Shown in pieces: positions 16,889 through 28,959 of a DNA stretch of 64,000 nucleotides. The position numbers and the translations under genes are program-made. Numbering within the stretch: position 1 is the first letter of the stretch; each line of letters begins with the position of its first letter. This DNA comes from Shinella zoogloeoides (GTDB lineage Bacteria; Pseudomonadota; Alphaproteobacteria; Rhizobiales; Rhizobiaceae): NCBI RefSeq assembly GCF_003574625.1, contig NZ_QNUJ01000007.1, positions 1 through 64,000 of the forward strand, read 5' to 3'. The notes under the pieces were generated by a model. That model was not told the origin of the DNA, did not search any database, and saw nothing but the letters and a program-made list of their open reading frames with translations.

Positions 16889-17710
16889 GGTCCCGAGCCG
16901 TCCGCCCATCGCCCGCGTCACGCCCTCCGCCGCCGCGCGAACCACGGGGCCGAAGGCGTCCACCTTGCTGTCGGGAAGCCGCACCGCCGGGCCGGACACC
17001 GAGATGCCGGCAACCGCCTCGCCATATTCGTCGAAGATCGGCGCCGCCACGCAGCGCATGCCAAGCGTGTGCTCCTCGTCGTCGATCGACCAGCCGCGGG
17101 CGCGGATCCTGCCGATATCCTCCAGCAGCGTCGGGATCGTATCGCGGGTCTTGTCGGTGAAATGCTGCAGCGTGCGGCCGGTAAGCAGCGCCTCGATCCG
17201 GGCGTCGGGCCAGGTCGAGAGGATCGCCTTGCCGATGCCGGAAGCATGGATCGGCCCGCGCCGGCCGGGGCGGAAGAAGGCGCGCATCGGCGCATGGCTT
17301 TCGACCTGCGAGATGAAGACGACGTCGCCGTCGTCCTCGATGGCGATATTGGCGGTCTCGCCGCATCCCTCCATCAATTGCTTGAGGAACGGCCGGCTGA
17401 TCGTGCCGAGCTTGCGGAAGCGCAGATAGGCGGTGCCGATCTCGAAGGCCTTGACGCCGATCGTCCAGGCGCCGGTCTCCCCGTCATGCGTCACCATGCC
17501 GTGCTGGGCGAGCGAGGTGAGCAGCCGGTGCACGGTGGAGGGCGCCATGCCGGAAGCGTCCGCAAGGTCCGTCAGCGCCGCGCCGTCGGCCGCGGCCACC
17601 AGATCGAGCAGCTTCAGGCTCCGGTCGAGCACCTGCACCGAGGACGGCGCCGCATTTTCCGCCGGCTTCCGGCCGGGCCGCCCGCGCGTCTTTTCCTGAT
17701 GCTCCGCCAT
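16883..17710 (-). CDS. IclR-family regulator, probable repressor of the glyoxylate genes
   Basis: Predicted 275 residues. After a basic, disordered start (RGRPGRKPAE) comes the winged helix-turn-helix at about 22-85 (SLKLLDLVAAADGAALTDLA, MAPSTVHRLLTSLAQHGMV) and the IclR effector domain (SGIGKAILSTWPDARIEALL, EEHTLGMRCVAAPIF, GISVSGPAVRL). It is divergent from gcl with TTTCCAT-type half-sites between them. AllR/GclR-type members of this family respond to glyoxylate or allantoin, so that ligand is a reasonable guess but not proven by the sequence. Confidence 0.88.
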   Translation of the reverse strand: MAEHQEKTRGRPGRKPAENAAPSSVQVLDRSLKLLDLVAAADGAALTDLADASGMAPSTVHRLLTSLAQHGMVTHDGETGAWTIGVKAFEIGTAYLRFRKLGTISRPFLKQLMEGCGETANIAIEDDGDVVFISQVESHAPMRAFFRPGRRGPIHASGIGKAILSTWPDARIEALLTGRTLQHFTDKTRDTIPTLLEDIGRIRARGWSIDDEEHTLGMRCVAAPIFDEYGEAVAGISVSGPAVRLPDSKVDAFGPVVRAAAEGVTRAMGGRLGTK

Positions 17711-17787
17711 GATCGTTTTCTCCTGCCTGCCTCGTCATTCCCATAGCCGGCCCGGAGCGATTGTTCCAGTTTCGTTGAAAATGTTTA

Positions 17788-17814
17788 TTTCCATATAATG
17801 GGATTGATTTCCAT
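17788..17814. promoter_or_regulatory. Probable IclR operator in the gcl promoter region
   Basis: TTTCCAT at 17788-17794 and again at 17808-17814, with ATGGGA at 17798-17803 in opposite orientation between them, give an inverted and a direct pair of half-sites. The site lies 62-88 bases before gcl and 78-104 before the IclR gene. IclR proteins often use TGGAAA-like half-sites in this setting. Confidence 0.5.
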
Positions 17815-17875
17815 TTTACGATTGCGTCGAAACGCGGATGCGCTACCTTCCTTCTCGAGAGACGGAGGAAAACCC

Positions 17876-19663
17876 ATGGCTAAAATGCGTGCTGTCGATG
17901 CGGCGGTGCTGGTTCTGGAGAAGGAAGGCATCGATTGTGCCTTCGGCGTTCCGGGCGCTGCGATCAATCCCTTCTATTCGGCGCTGAAGGCGCGCGGCTC
18001 GGTCCGCCATATCCTGGCCCGTCATGTCGAGGGCGCAAGCCACATGGCGGAGGGCTATACCCGTGCCCGCGCCGGCAATATCGGCCTTTGCATCGGCACG
18101 TCCGGCCCTGCCGGCACCGACATGATCACCGGCCTCTATTCGGCTTCCGCCGATTCGATCCCGATCCTCTGCATCACCGGCCAGGCGCCGCGCGCCCGCC
18201 TCGACAAGGAAGACTTCCAGGCGGTCGACATCGCCAAGATCGCTGCGCCCGTCACCAAATGGGCCGTCACGGTCATGGAGCCGGGCCTCGTGCCTTATGT
18301 CTTCCAGAAGGCGTTCCACACGATGCGCTCCGGCCGCCCCGGCCCGGTCCTCATCGACCTGCCGATCGACGTCCAGCTTGCCGAGATCGAGTTCGACATC
18401 GACGCATACGAGCCTCTGACGCCCTACAAGCCGACCGCGACCCGCGCCCAGGCCGAGAAGGCGCTCGCCATGCTCAATGAATCCGAGCGCCCGCTGCTCG
18501 TCGCCGGCGGCGGCATCATCAATGCGGATGCCTCGGACCTTCTGGTCGAGCTTGCGGAAATCACCGGCGTTCCCGTCATCCCGACCCTGATGGGCTGGGG
18601 CGTCATCCCGGACGATCACCCGCTGATGGCCGGCATGTGCGGGCTCCAGACCTCGCACCGCTATGGCAATGCCACGCTGCTCGCCTCGGACTTCGTCTTC
18701 GGCATCGGCAACCGCTGGGCAAACCGTCACACCGGCAATATCCCGACCTATACGGAAGGCCGCAAGTTCATCCACGTCGACATCGAGCCGACGCAGATCG
18801 GCCGCGTCTTCACGCCGGATTTCGGCATCGTCTCCGATGCCGGCGCGGCCCTTCAGGTCTTCGTCGAGGTCGCCACGGAATGGAAGGCGGCGGGCAAGCT
18901 GCGCGACTGGTCCGGCTGGGCCGGCGAATGCCGCGAGCGCAAGCGCACCATGCTGCGCAAGACCCATTTCGACCAGATGCCGCTGAAGCCCCAGCGCGTC
19001 TACGAGGAGATGAACAAGGCCTTCGACCGCGACACCTGCTACGTCTCGACCATCGGCCTCAGCCAGATCGCCGGCGCGCAGTTCCTGCATGTCTACAAGC
19101 CGCGCAACTGGATCAATTGCGGCCAGGCCGGCCCGCTCGGCTGGACGCTGCCGGCAGCGCTCGGCGTGCGTGCCGCCGATCCGGACCGTCCGATCGTCGC
19201 GCTGTCGGGCGACTACGACTTCCAGTTCCTCATCGAGGAGCTTGCGGTCGGCGCCCAGCACAAGCTGCCCTACCTGCATGTGGTCGTGAACAACTCGTAT
19301 CTCGGCCTCATCCGCCAGGCCCAACGCGGCTTCAACATGGACTTCGAAGTCTCGCTCGCCTTCGACAACATCAACGCGAATGCCGACTCGGAAGCGGGCT
19401 ACGGCGTCGATCACGTCGCGGTCGCCGAAGGCCTCGGCTGCAAGGCCATCCGTGTCCGCAGCGCCAACGAGTTCCAGGAAGCCTTCAACACGGCGCAGAA
19501 GCTGATGAAGGCGCACCAGGTTCCCGTCGTCATCGAGTTCATCCTCGAGCGCGTCACGAACATCGCCATGGGCGCCGACATCAACGCTGTCGTCGAGTTC
19601 GAGGAACTGGCAGAACGCGGCGAGGATGCGCCGACGGCAACGCTGGCCGCCCTGCTGGATTGA
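17876..19663 (+). CDS. gcl: Glyoxylate carboligase (tartronate-semialdehyde synthase)
   Basis: Predicted 595 residues, a ThDP- and FAD-dependent enzyme that joins two glyoxylates to tartronate semialdehyde with loss of CO2. It starts [19 protein letters not shown] with [16 protein letters not shown], where the acetolactate-synthase catalytic Glu is replaced by Val, as is known for Gcl. The C-terminal ThDP site is at [16 protein letters not shown] with [12 protein letters not shown]. The ATG at 17876 follows GGAGGAAAACCC. hyi starts 17 bases later. Glyoxylate would come from AllA. Confidence 0.96.
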   Translation: MAKMRAVDAAVLVLEKEGIDCAFGVPGAAINPFYSALKARGSVRHILARHVEGASHMAEGYTRARAGNIGLCIGTSGPAGTDMITGLYSASADSIPILCITGQAPRARLDKEDFQAVDIAKIAAPVTKWAVTVMEPGLVPYVFQKAFHTMRSGRPGPVLIDLPIDVQLAEIEFDIDAYEPLTPYKPTATRAQAEKALAMLNESERPLLVAGGGIINADASDLLVELAEITGVPVIPTLMGWGVIPDDHPLMAGMCGLQTSHRYGNATLLASDFVFGIGNRWANRHTGNIPTYTEGRKFIHVDIEPTQIGRVFTPDFGIVSDAGAALQVFVEVATEWKAAGKLRDWSGWAGECRERKRTMLRKTHFDQMPLKPQRVYEEMNKAFDRDTCYVSTIGLSQIAGAQFLHVYKPRNWINCGQAGPLGWTLPAALGVRAADPDRPIVALSGDYDFQFLIEELAVGAQHKLPYLHVVVNNSYLGLIRQAQRGFNMDFEVSLAFDNINANADSEAGYGVDHVAVAEGLGCKAIRVRSANEFQEAFNTAQKLMKAHQVPVVIEFILERVTNIAMGADINAVVEFEELAERGEDAPTATLAALLD

Positions 19664-19680
19664 GTTAGAGGGAGAATACA

Positions 19681-20460
<780 letters not shown>

Positions 20461-20493
20461 GCCTCAAACCATTTCAAGACTGGGAGTTAGATC

Positions 20494-21378
20494 ATGGCAA
20501 ATATCGGTTTCATCGGCCTCGGCATCATGGGCACGCCCATGGCGCGTCACCTTCAGGATGCCGGCCACACCGTCATCACCTCGAAGTTCTCGATCGCGCC
20601 GCGGCAGGAGCTTGTCGACAACGGCCTGAAGATCGTCGACAGCCCGAAGGCGCTCGCCGAGACCGTCGATACGATCATCCTCATGCTGCCGGATACGCCG
20701 GAAGTCGAGGACGTGCTCTTCGGCGAGAACGGCGTCTCCTACGGCCTTTCGGCCGGCAAGCTCGTCATCGACATGAGCTCGATCTCGCCGATCGCGACCA
20801 AGGAATTCGCTAAGAAGATCCGCGCGACCGGCGCCGAATATGTCGACGGCCCGGTTTCGGGCGGCGAGGTCGGCGCGAAGAACGCCTCGCTCTCCATCAT
20901 GGCCGGCGGCTCGCAGGAAAGCTTCGACAGGGCGCTGCCGCTCTTCCAGCTCATGGGCAAGAACATCACGCTCGTCGGCGATTGCGGCGACGGCCAGGTG
21001 ACCAAGGTCGCCAACCAGATCATCGTGGCGCTCACCATCGAGGCCGTCGCCGAAGCCCTCGTCTTCGCCTCCAAGGCCGGCGCCGATCCGGCGCGCGTGC
21101 GCGCCGCGCTGATGGGCGGCTTCGCCTCCTCGCGCATCCTCGAAGTGCATGGCGAGCGCATGGTCAAGCGCACCTTCGATCCGGGCTTCCGTATCTCGCT
21201 GCACCAGAAGGACCTCAACCTTGCCCTTCAGGGCGCCAAGACGCTCGGCGTCGCTCTGCCCAACACGGCATCCACGCAGGAGCTTTTCAATCAGTGCGCG
21301 GCCCACGGCGATGCGGGCCTCGATCACTCCGGTCTCGTCACCGCGCTGGAGCGCATGGCGAACCACGCCGTCGCATGA
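20494..21378 (+). CDS. glxR: 2-hydroxy-3-oxopropionate (tartronate semialdehyde) reductase
   Basis: Predicted 294 residues of the beta-hydroxyacid dehydrogenase family. It reduces tartronate semialdehyde to D-glycerate. The NAD(P) loop is GFIGLGIMGTPMARHL, the substrate loop VDGPVSGGEVGAKNASL, the catalytic Lys is in GQVTKVANQIIVAL, and the helical C-terminal domain is complete (GFRISLHQKDLNLAL). It follows hyi by 33 bases and completes the carboligase-reductase pair. Confidence 0.94.
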   Translation: MANIGFIGLGIMGTPMARHLQDAGHTVITSKFSIAPRQELVDNGLKIVDSPKALAETVDTIILMLPDTPEVEDVLFGENGVSYGLSAGKLVIDMSSISPIATKEFAKKIRATGAEYVDGPVSGGEVGAKNASLSIMAGGSQESFDRALPLFQLMGKNITLVGDCGDGQVTKVANQIIVALTIEAVAEALVFASKAGADPARVRAALMGGFASSRILEVHGERMVKRTFDPGFRISLHQKDLNLALQGAKTLGVALPNTASTQELFNQCAAHGDAGLDHSGLVTALERMANHAVA

Positions 21379-21383
21379 CGGCC

Positions 21384-21416
21384 TGACCGGGCGGGGAGGG
21401 GAGCCCCGCCCGGTCA
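21384..21416 (+). other. Strong stem-loop between glxR and ttuD
   Basis: A perfect thirteen-base stem (TGACCGGGCGGGG and its complement) with a seven-base loop begins five bases after glxR. It has no T tract, so it may slow or process the transcript, or protect the gcl-hyi-glxR messenger, and not simply end it. It may explain lower ttuD expression. Confidence 0.5.
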
Positions 21417-21537
21417 CCCCATCCTGAGGAGGAGAGACAGCCCCTCGTCCCGCCGCGCCGTCTTGGAGGAGAGGGCGCTGGCTTGCGGATGAGGGGCTGT
21501 GTTTATATGAGCTACCCGCATGACCCGGAGGAACCCC

Positions 21538-22806
21538 ATGCCCATCATCGCCGACCCGCGCGCCTTTCTCAAACATCTCTTTTCCGTCGCGGTCGATGCG
21601 GCAGATCCGGAAAAGGTGCTGGCCGCCAACCTGCCGGAAAAGCCAAAGGGCCGCACGGTGGTGATCGGCGCCGGCAAGGGCGCCGCGCAGATGGCCCGCG
21701 CCTTCGAGCGCCTGTGGGACGCGCCGCTGACGGGCGTCGTCGTCACGCGCTACGGCTACGCGGTGCCCTGCGAGCGCATCGAGGTGCTGGAAGCGGCCCA
21801 TCCGGTGCCGGACGATAGCGGCCTTCTCGCCTCCGGCCGGCTGATGGCCGCCGTGCGGGGCCTCACCGAGGACGACCTCGTCGTCGCCCTCGTCTGCGGC
21901 GGCGGCTCGGCGCTGCTGCCCGCGCCCGCCGGCGACCTGACGCTCGCCGACGAGATCGCCGTCAACAAGGCGCTGCTCGCCTCCGGCGCGCCGATCAGCG
22001 CCATGAACGCCGTGCGCAAGCAGGTCTCGCGCATCAAGGGCGGCCGGCTGGCCGCGCTCGCCCATCCCGCCCGCGTCGTCTCGCTGGTCGTCTCCGACAT
22101 TCCGGGCGACAATCCCGCCCTCGTCGCCTCCGGCCCGACCATCGCCGACGAGACGACCCGCGCCGATGCGCTCCGCCTCATCGAGCGCTACCGCCTCGAC
22201 CTGCCGGAGGCCGTCATGCGCCATATCGAGGGCGGCACGGACGAGCCGCCATTGCCCTCCGATCCGCGCTACGCCCGCAACGAGGTGAGGCTCGTCGCCT
22301 CCGCCGCCGTCTCGCTGGAAGCCGCCGCCGCCGCCGCGAAGGAAGCCGGCATCGAGGCCGTCATCCTGTCGGATGCCATCGAAGGCGAAGCCTGCGAAGT
22401 CGGCCGCGTGCATGCCGCCATCGCCGCGGAAGTCGTGCGCCGCGACCGGCCGTTCCACAAACCCGTCGTCATCCTCTCGGGAGGCGAAACCACCGTGACG
22501 ATCAGGGGCAAGGGCAAGGGCGGCCGCAACGGCGAGTTCCTGCTCTCCTTCGCCTGCGCCACGGATGGCCTCGAAGGCCTCCATGCGCTCGCCGCCGATA
22601 CGGATGGCATCGACGGCTCGGAGGACAATGCGGGCGCTTTCGCCGACGGCACCACGGTCTCGCGCCTCGCCGACAAGGGCAAGGACGCCGCCGAGTTCCT
22701 GTCGCGCAACGACAGCTGGACCGCCTTCGACGCCCTCGGCGATCTCTTCGTCCCCGGCCCGACCGGCACCAACGTCAACGATTTCCGGGCGATCCTGATT
22801 CAGTAG
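21538..22806 (+). CDS. ttuD: Glycerate 2-kinase (MOFRL type)
   Basis: Predicted 422 residues with the DUF4147 N-terminal and MOFRL C-terminal domains of GckA/TtuD enzymes. It phosphorylates D-glycerate to 2-phosphoglycerate, bringing purine carbon into central metabolism. Marks seen are VVIGAGKGAAQMARAFE, EAAHPVPDDSGL, LVCGGGSALLPAPAG, GGRLAALAHPARVVSLVVSD and the C-terminal DTDGIDGSEDNAGAF. The ATG at 21538 has GGAGGAA upstream. Older annotations call such proteins hydroxypyruvate reductase; the domain set supports the kinase. Confidence 0.9.
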   Translation: MPIIADPRAFLKHLFSVAVDAADPEKVLAANLPEKPKGRTVVIGAGKGAAQMARAFERLWDAPLTGVVVTRYGYAVPCERIEVLEAAHPVPDDSGLLASGRLMAAVRGLTEDDLVVALVCGGGSALLPAPAGDLTLADEIAVNKALLASGAPISAMNAVRKQVSRIKGGRLAALAHPARVVSLVVSDIPGDNPALVASGPTIADETTRADALRLIERYRLDLPEAVMRHIEGGTDEPPLPSDPRYARNEVRLVASAAVSLEAAAAAAKEAGIEAVILSDAIEGEACEVGRVHAAIAAEVVRRDRPFHKPVVILSGGETTVTIRGKGKGGRNGEFLLSFACATDGLEGLHALAADTDGIDGSEDNAGAFADGTTVSRLADKGKDAAEFLSRNDSWTAFDALGDLFVPGPTGTNVNDFRAILIQ

Positions 22807-22816
22807 TCCAAGCGGG

Positions 22817-22842
22817 AAAGCTCCGGCACGCCGGAGCCTTTA
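22817..22842 (+). terminator. Probable terminator after ttuD
   Basis: A seven-base stem (GCTCCGG / CCGGAGC) with a four-base loop lies 13 bases after the ttuD stop and is followed by a weak CTTTAA tract. Confidence 0.55.
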
Positions 22843-22860
22843 ACCTCGCTCCGCCCACTG

Positions 22861-22948
22861 TCGTCATCCTCGGCCCCTGTGCCGAGGCTCTGCCAACGCA
22901 TTGAAATATCGAGACGTTGCGATGCTCGGGACAGGCCCGAGCATGACG
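22861..22948. repeat. Palindromic intergenic repeat of rhizobial type
   Basis: The unit starts CGTCATCCTCGGCC and ends with the near-complement CCCGAGCATGACG; each half holds its own stem-loop (CTCGG...CCGAG and CTCGGG...CCCGAG), and an inner GCCAACG...CGTTGC pair surrounds TTGAAATATCGA. From memory this layout recurs in many Rhizobiaceae intergenic regions. It lies between the convergent ttuD and dnaJ genes. Confidence 0.6.
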
Positions 22949-22981
22949 GAGGAGAGGCTTGCGGTTCTATTGAACATGCAA

Positions 22982-23008
22982 AAAAGCCCCGGTACTGCCG
23001 GGGCTTTT
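22982..23008 (-). terminator. Bidirectional-looking terminator after dnaJ
   Basis: AAAAGCCCCGG and CCGGGGCTTTT flank a five-base loop. On the minus strand it lies about 18 bases past the dnaJ stop and ends in a run of T; it also works on the plus strand for anything reading through from ttuD. Confidence 0.85.
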
Positions 23009-23026
23009 CGTTTGTCTCCCAAGGTC

Positions 23027-24163
23027 TCAACCCTCGAAGAATTCCTTCATCCGGGCGAAGAAGCCCGCCGATTCCGGATTGTTCTCCTTCGAGGAAATTT
23101 CCTCGAATTCCTTGAGCAGCTCGCGCTGGCGCTTGGTGAGCTTCTGCGGCGTCTCGATCTGGATCTGGATGTAGAGATCGCCGACCTGGCTGGAGCGCAG
23201 CACCGGCATGCCCTTGCCCTTCAGGCGGAACTGCTTGCCGGCCTGGGTGCCCTCGGGCACCGAGACGCGCGACTTGGTGCCGTCGAGCGTCGCCACGTCG
23301 AAGGTGCCGCCCAGCGCCGCCGTCGTCATCGAGATCGGCACGGCGCAGTAGAGGTCCGCCCCGTCGCGCTGGAAGAATTCGTGCGGTTTCACCGACAGGA
23401 AGATATAGAGGTCGCCCGCCGGGCCGCCGCGAACGCCCGCCTCGCCCTCGCCGGAAAGGCGGATGCGCGTGCCGTCCTCGATGCCGGCCGGAATGTTGAC
23501 CGACAGCGAGCGCTCTTCCGTGATGCGGCCGTTGCCGTGGCACTTGGTGCAGGGGTCGCTGATCGTCTGGCCGCGGCCGTGGCAGGTCGGGCATGTGCGC
23601 TCGATGGAGAAGAAGCCCTGTGCGGCGCGCACGCGTCCGGAGCCCTGGCAGGTGGCGCAGGTCTTGGGGCTGGTGCCCGGCTTGGCGCCGGAGCCGGTAC
23701 AGACGTCGCAGGTGATCGACGTCGGCACGCGGATCTGCGCGGTCTTGCCGGCATAGGCCTCTTCGAGAGAGATTTCCATGTTGTAGCGAAGGTCGCCGCC
23801 GCGCTCGCGTCCACCGGAGGAACGCCGCTGGCGCCCACCGCCCATCATCTCGCCGAAGATGTCCTCGAAGATGTCGGAGAAACCGCCGCCGCCGCCGAAA
23901 CCGCCACCGCCGAAGCCGCCGCCACCCATGCCGCCGTGTTCGAAGGCCGCATGGCCATAGCGGTCGTAGGCCGCCCGCTTCTGCGGGTCCTTGAGCATTT
24001 CATAGGCTTCGTTGACGTCCTTGAACTTCTGTTCTGCGGAGGCATCGCCCGGATTCTTGTCGGGGTGGTACTTCATCGCCATCTTGCGGAAGGCGCTCTT
24101 CAGCTCCTTCTCGTCGGCGGTCCTGGAGACACCCAGCGTCTCGTAAAAATCAGCTTTTGCCAT
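23027..24163 (-). CDS. dnaJ: Chaperone DnaJ (type I Hsp40)
   Basis: Predicted 378 residues. The J domain (residues 4-70) has the HPD motif in [13 protein letters not shown] Gly/Phe region with repeated GGGGFGGGG follows, then four CxxCxGxG zinc motifs ([44 protein letters not shown]) and the C-terminal substrate-binding domain. It stimulates DnaK ATPase and delivers unfolded proteins. It lies 226 bases after dnaK on the same strand; with no clear terminator between, cotranscription is likely. Confidence 0.97.
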   Translation of the reverse strand: MAKADFYETLGVSRTADEKELKSAFRKMAMKYHPDKNPGDASAEQKFKDVNEAYEMLKDPQKRAAYDRYGHAAFEHGGMGGGGFGGGGFGGGGGFSDIFEDIFGEMMGGGRQRRSSGGRERGGDLRYNMEISLEEAYAGKTAQIRVPTSITCDVCTGSGAKPGTSPKTCATCQGSGRVRAAQGFFSIERTCPTCHGRGQTISDPCTKCHGNGRITEERSLSVNIPAGIEDGTRIRLSGEGEAGVRGGPAGDLYIFLSVKPHEFFQRDGADLYCAVPISMTTAALGGTFDVATLDGTKSRVSVPEGTQAGKQFRLKGKGMPVLRSSQVGDLYIQIQIETPQKLTKRQRELLKEFEEISSKENNPESAGFFARMKEFFEG

Positions 24164-24353
24164 TCGGGTTCACGTCCGTTTCGCGGGAACGGTCTTGTTA
24201 TTATGGATGGGGAAGCTTGCCTTGGCCTCACGCATGCGAAAGGCGGAAGCCGGGCGAAGGGAAGGCCATGACGTCATCGCCGCGATAAACGGGAGTGATC
24301 ATGCTGCCTTGTTTCCCTTCGTGCTGACTTCCGCCTTTTCACTATCCGTTGCA

Positions 24354-24376
24354 CCGGCCGCGTCGGACGCGGCCGG
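24354..24376 (-). other. Stem-loop between dnaK and dnaJ
   Basis: A perfect nine-base GC stem (CCGGCCGCG / CGCGGCCGG) with a five-base loop lies 13 bases past the dnaK stop. It has no T tract, so partial termination or messenger stabilisation is more likely than full termination. The remaining 180 bases up to dnaJ show no promoter that I trust. Confidence 0.45.
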
Positions 24377-24389
24377 CATGTCAGGAGGC

Positions 24390-26294
<1,905 letters not shown>

Positions 26295-26404
26295 GTCATT
26301 CTCTCCTTGAAGCGAGCTGCCGGAACCCATTCAGGCATTCTTTTGGCAGCCCCTAATGGTATGGTCTTGTCGAAAGCACCGGTCTGAACCGAAGCTTTGC
26401 GGGG

Positions 26405-26434
26405 TATATAAGGACCCCTCCAGACGACTGCAAG
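26405..26434 (-). promoter_or_regulatory. RpoH (sigma-32) heat-shock promoter for dnaK
   Basis: On the minus strand CTTG (26431-26434) is followed after 17 bases by CCTTATATA (26405-26413). This fits the alphaproteobacterial RpoH pattern CTTG-N17/18-CYTATNT. It lies 111-140 bases before the dnaK ATG. No CIRCE element (TTAGCACTC inverted repeat) is present, so control is likely by RpoH and not HrcA. Confidence 0.75.
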
Positions 26435-26574
26435 ACATGGACGAGGCGCAAAGCGCGCAAAATCAGCGTGTCCGGCAAGGTGAAAGGGTCGCCGCCGGCA
26501 ATGTGGTGAGCTTGCCGGCGGGCGTCAAGCCGGCAGAACGGTCCGTACCGCGCGGTGCAGGTTTTACGTGGACG

Positions 26575-28806
26575 TCAGCCGCCCATCAGGATGTCGAGAA
26601 GCGTCGTGCGGTGCGTGGCCGGCCGGCCATCGCCGCCGACCTCGGCCGGCGGGATCATCCCGTCGTCGATTGGCCCGTCATCGAGCGGCACGGTGCCGGT
26701 CTGCTCGTTGGCGACGGCCGCGCCGGTGTCCGTGGGCCGTTCGTCGGTGCCGAGCGTGCGCGAGATGATGTCGAAGAGTTGGTCGCCTTCCGGCGCAGGC
26801 TCGGTGGCCTGCAGCGGGTCGCCGCCCGCCGTGCCGAAGAGCGGTGAGGGCGAGAGGCCGGCATGGGCCGCCGTCATGAACTGGCTCCAGGCGCGTGCCG
26901 GAAGCCCGCCGCCCGTCACCTTCTTCATCGACTTGCCGTCATCGTTGCCGAACCAGACGCCGGTCGTCAGATTGCTGGTATAGCCGACGAAGAGCGCGTC
27001 GCGGAAGGACTGCGTCGTGCCGGTCTTGCCGGCGGCCGGCCAGCCGGGAATGCGGGCGTTCTTCCCGGTGCCCTGCGAAATCACGCGCATCATCATGCCG
27101 TTCATCATGGAAACGATGTTGGGCTCCAGCACGCGGGGCGGATTGTCGTAGGTGTTCTCGTAGAGCACCTTGCCCTCGGCGGTCGAGATGCGGCGGATGA
27201 TGTGGGGCGTCGCCTTGTAGCCGCCGTTCATGAAGGGCGCATAGGCCGACGTCAGCTCGACGAGCGTCACCTCGGAGGTGCCGAGCGCAATCGAGGCATT
27301 GGCCTGCAGGTCCGATTCGATGCCGAGCCGGCGGGCGAGCTTGACCACCTCGTCCGGCCCCACTTCCATGACGAGCTGGGCGGCGATGGTGTTGAGCGAT
27401 TCGGCGAAGGCCGCGGCCAGCGTCACCTCGCCGCGATATTTCTGGTCGTAGTTCTCCGGCGTCCACTTGCCGATCCTGACCGGCGCGTCGTTGCGCAGCG
27501 ACAGCGGCGAGCGGCCCGCTTCAAGCGCGGCGGCATAGACGAAGGGCTTGAAGGCCGAGCCGGGCTGGCGCCTGGCCTTGGAGGCGCGGTCGAACTGGCT
27601 TTCGGCATAATCGCGCCCGCCGACCAGCGCGCGGATCGCGCCCGTGCCGTCGATGGAGACGAGGGCGGCCTGCGAGGCATTGGACTTGGCGCCGTCCTTG
27701 TCGAGAATCTTCGAGATCGCCTCGTCGGCCTTCTTCTCGAGGTCGAGATCGATGGTCGTGTCGATGACGAGGTCTTCCTTGATGTCGCCGATCATGCCGG
27801 GAAGCTGGGCCATGACCATGTCGGCGGCATAGTGCTCGGCGCCGGACCAGTAGCTCTTCGCCCGCGCCGGGCTCTGCGACATCGCGGTCTTGATCTCCGC
27901 GTCGGTGATGTAGCCTTCCTCGCGCATTGCGCCGAGGACGACCTGGGCGCGCGCCTCCGCCGCCTCCGGATCGCGCGCCGGCGAAAGGCGGGAGGGCGCC
28001 TTCAGCAGGCCCGCCAGAAGCGCGGCCTCGCCGAGATTGACGTCGCGCGCCGACTTGTTGAAGTAGCGCCGCGAGGCCGCTTCCACGCCGTAGGAATTCG
28101 AGCCGAAGAACACGCGGTTGAGATACATCGCAAGGATCTGGTCCTTGGTGTATTTGTGCTCCAGCCAGATCGAGAGCAGCACTTCCTGCACCTTGCGCTC
28201 CAGCGTGCGCTCGGGCGAGAGGAACATGTTCTTGGCGAGCTGCTGCGTCAGGGTCGAGCCGCCCTGCACCATGCGGCCGGACGTCACGTTCGTCAGCATC
28301 GCGCGGGCAAGGCCGAGCGGGTCGATGCCGAAATGCGAGTAGAAGCGCCGGTCCTCGATGGCGATGACCGCCTGCGGAATGTAGGGCGACATGTTCTCCA
28401 GCGACAGCGCCTCGCCGCCGGTCAGGCCCCGATTGGCGATGATGTCGCCGTTGACCGAGAGGATCTTGACGTTCGGCGGCCGGTCGGGGATCGCCCAGCT
28501 CGTGGCGCTCGGCATGCGCGAGCCGTAATAGAGCACGAGCCCGCCGACGCCGATGGCGCCCCAAAGGCCGAGCACCAGGCACCAGTAGACGAGCCGTCGG
28601 AAGAGGCCGAAGATGCCGAGCGAGGGCTGCCGGCGCCGGGTCTCGCCGCGCCGCGCCCTGGCGGCCTTCGACGGCTTGCCGCGGCCGTTCCGCCCGCCGC
28701 CGGCCACACGATCCTCCGCGCCGAGATGGAGATCATCGTCGTCGTCTCGCCCTGCCGCTCCCCGGAAGGACGGTTCGATGCGCTGGGATTTTCGGTTGCC
28801 TGCCAT
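26575..28806 (-). CDS. Class A penicillin-binding protein (PBP1A type)
   Basis: Predicted 743 residues, a bifunctional peptidoglycan synthase. A basic cytoplasmic tail of about 65 residues leads to one membrane helix near 70-94. The glycosyltransferase domain has EDRRFYSHFGID at 151-162, GGSTLTQQLAKN and EVLLSIWLEHKYTKDQIL. The transpeptidase domain has SxxK at S417-K420 (SAFK), SLN at 470-472 and KTGTT at 594-598. The C-terminal tail is acidic and Pro/Gly-rich. It is followed on the strand by dnaK 280 bases on, with its own promoter. Exact subclass (PBP1a or 1c-like) is not certain. Confidence 0.92.
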   Translation of the reverse strand: MAGNRKSQRIEPSFRGAAGRDDDDDLHLGAEDRVAGGGRNGRGKPSKAARARRGETRRRQPSLGIFGLFRRLVYWCLVLGLWGAIGVGGLVLYYGSRMPSATSWAIPDRPPNVKILSVNGDIIANRGLTGGEALSLENMSPYIPQAVIAIEDRRFYSHFGIDPLGLARAMLTNVTSGRMVQGGSTLTQQLAKNMFLSPERTLERKVQEVLLSIWLEHKYTKDQILAMYLNRVFFGSNSYGVEAASRRYFNKSARDVNLGEAALLAGLLKAPSRLSPARDPEAAEARAQVVLGAMREEGYITDAEIKTAMSQSPARAKSYWSGAEHYAADMVMAQLPGMIGDIKEDLVIDTTIDLDLEKKADEAISKILDKDGAKSNASQAALVSIDGTGAIRALVGGRDYAESQFDRASKARRQPGSAFKPFVYAAALEAGRSPLSLRNDAPVRIGKWTPENYDQKYRGEVTLAAAFAESLNTIAAQLVMEVGPDEVVKLARRLGIESDLQANASIALGTSEVTLVELTSAYAPFMNGGYKATPHIIRRISTAEGKVLYENTYDNPPRVLEPNIVSMMNGMMMRVISQGTGKNARIPGWPAAGKTGTTQSFRDALFVGYTSNLTTGVWFGNDDGKSMKKVTGGGLPARAWSQFMTAAHAGLSPSPLFGTAGGDPLQATEPAPEGDQLFDIISRTLGTDERPTDTGAAVANEQTGTVPLDDGPIDDGMIPPAEVGGDGRPATHRTTLLDILMGG

Positions 28807-28927
28807 AAGCGGTCGGATGAACCCTCTGATATCGCCGGTCGGTGGACCTTAAATGCGGCGATTTAAGGGGTCGTTAAGAAGCGGTGAACGCGCTGCCGTC
28901 AATTCGATGGAATCAGGTCGACGGGAT

Positions 28928-28949
28928 CGGGCGGCCCGAAGGCCGCCCG
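28928..28949 (-). other. Stem-loop after the BA14K gene
   Basis: A nine-base GC stem (CGGGCGGCC / GGCCGCCCG) with the stable loop CGAA on the plus strand lies ten bases beyond the BA14K stop on the minus strand. No T tract follows, so it is a weak terminator candidate. Confidence 0.45.
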
Positions 28950-28959
28950 GAAGGTCGTC

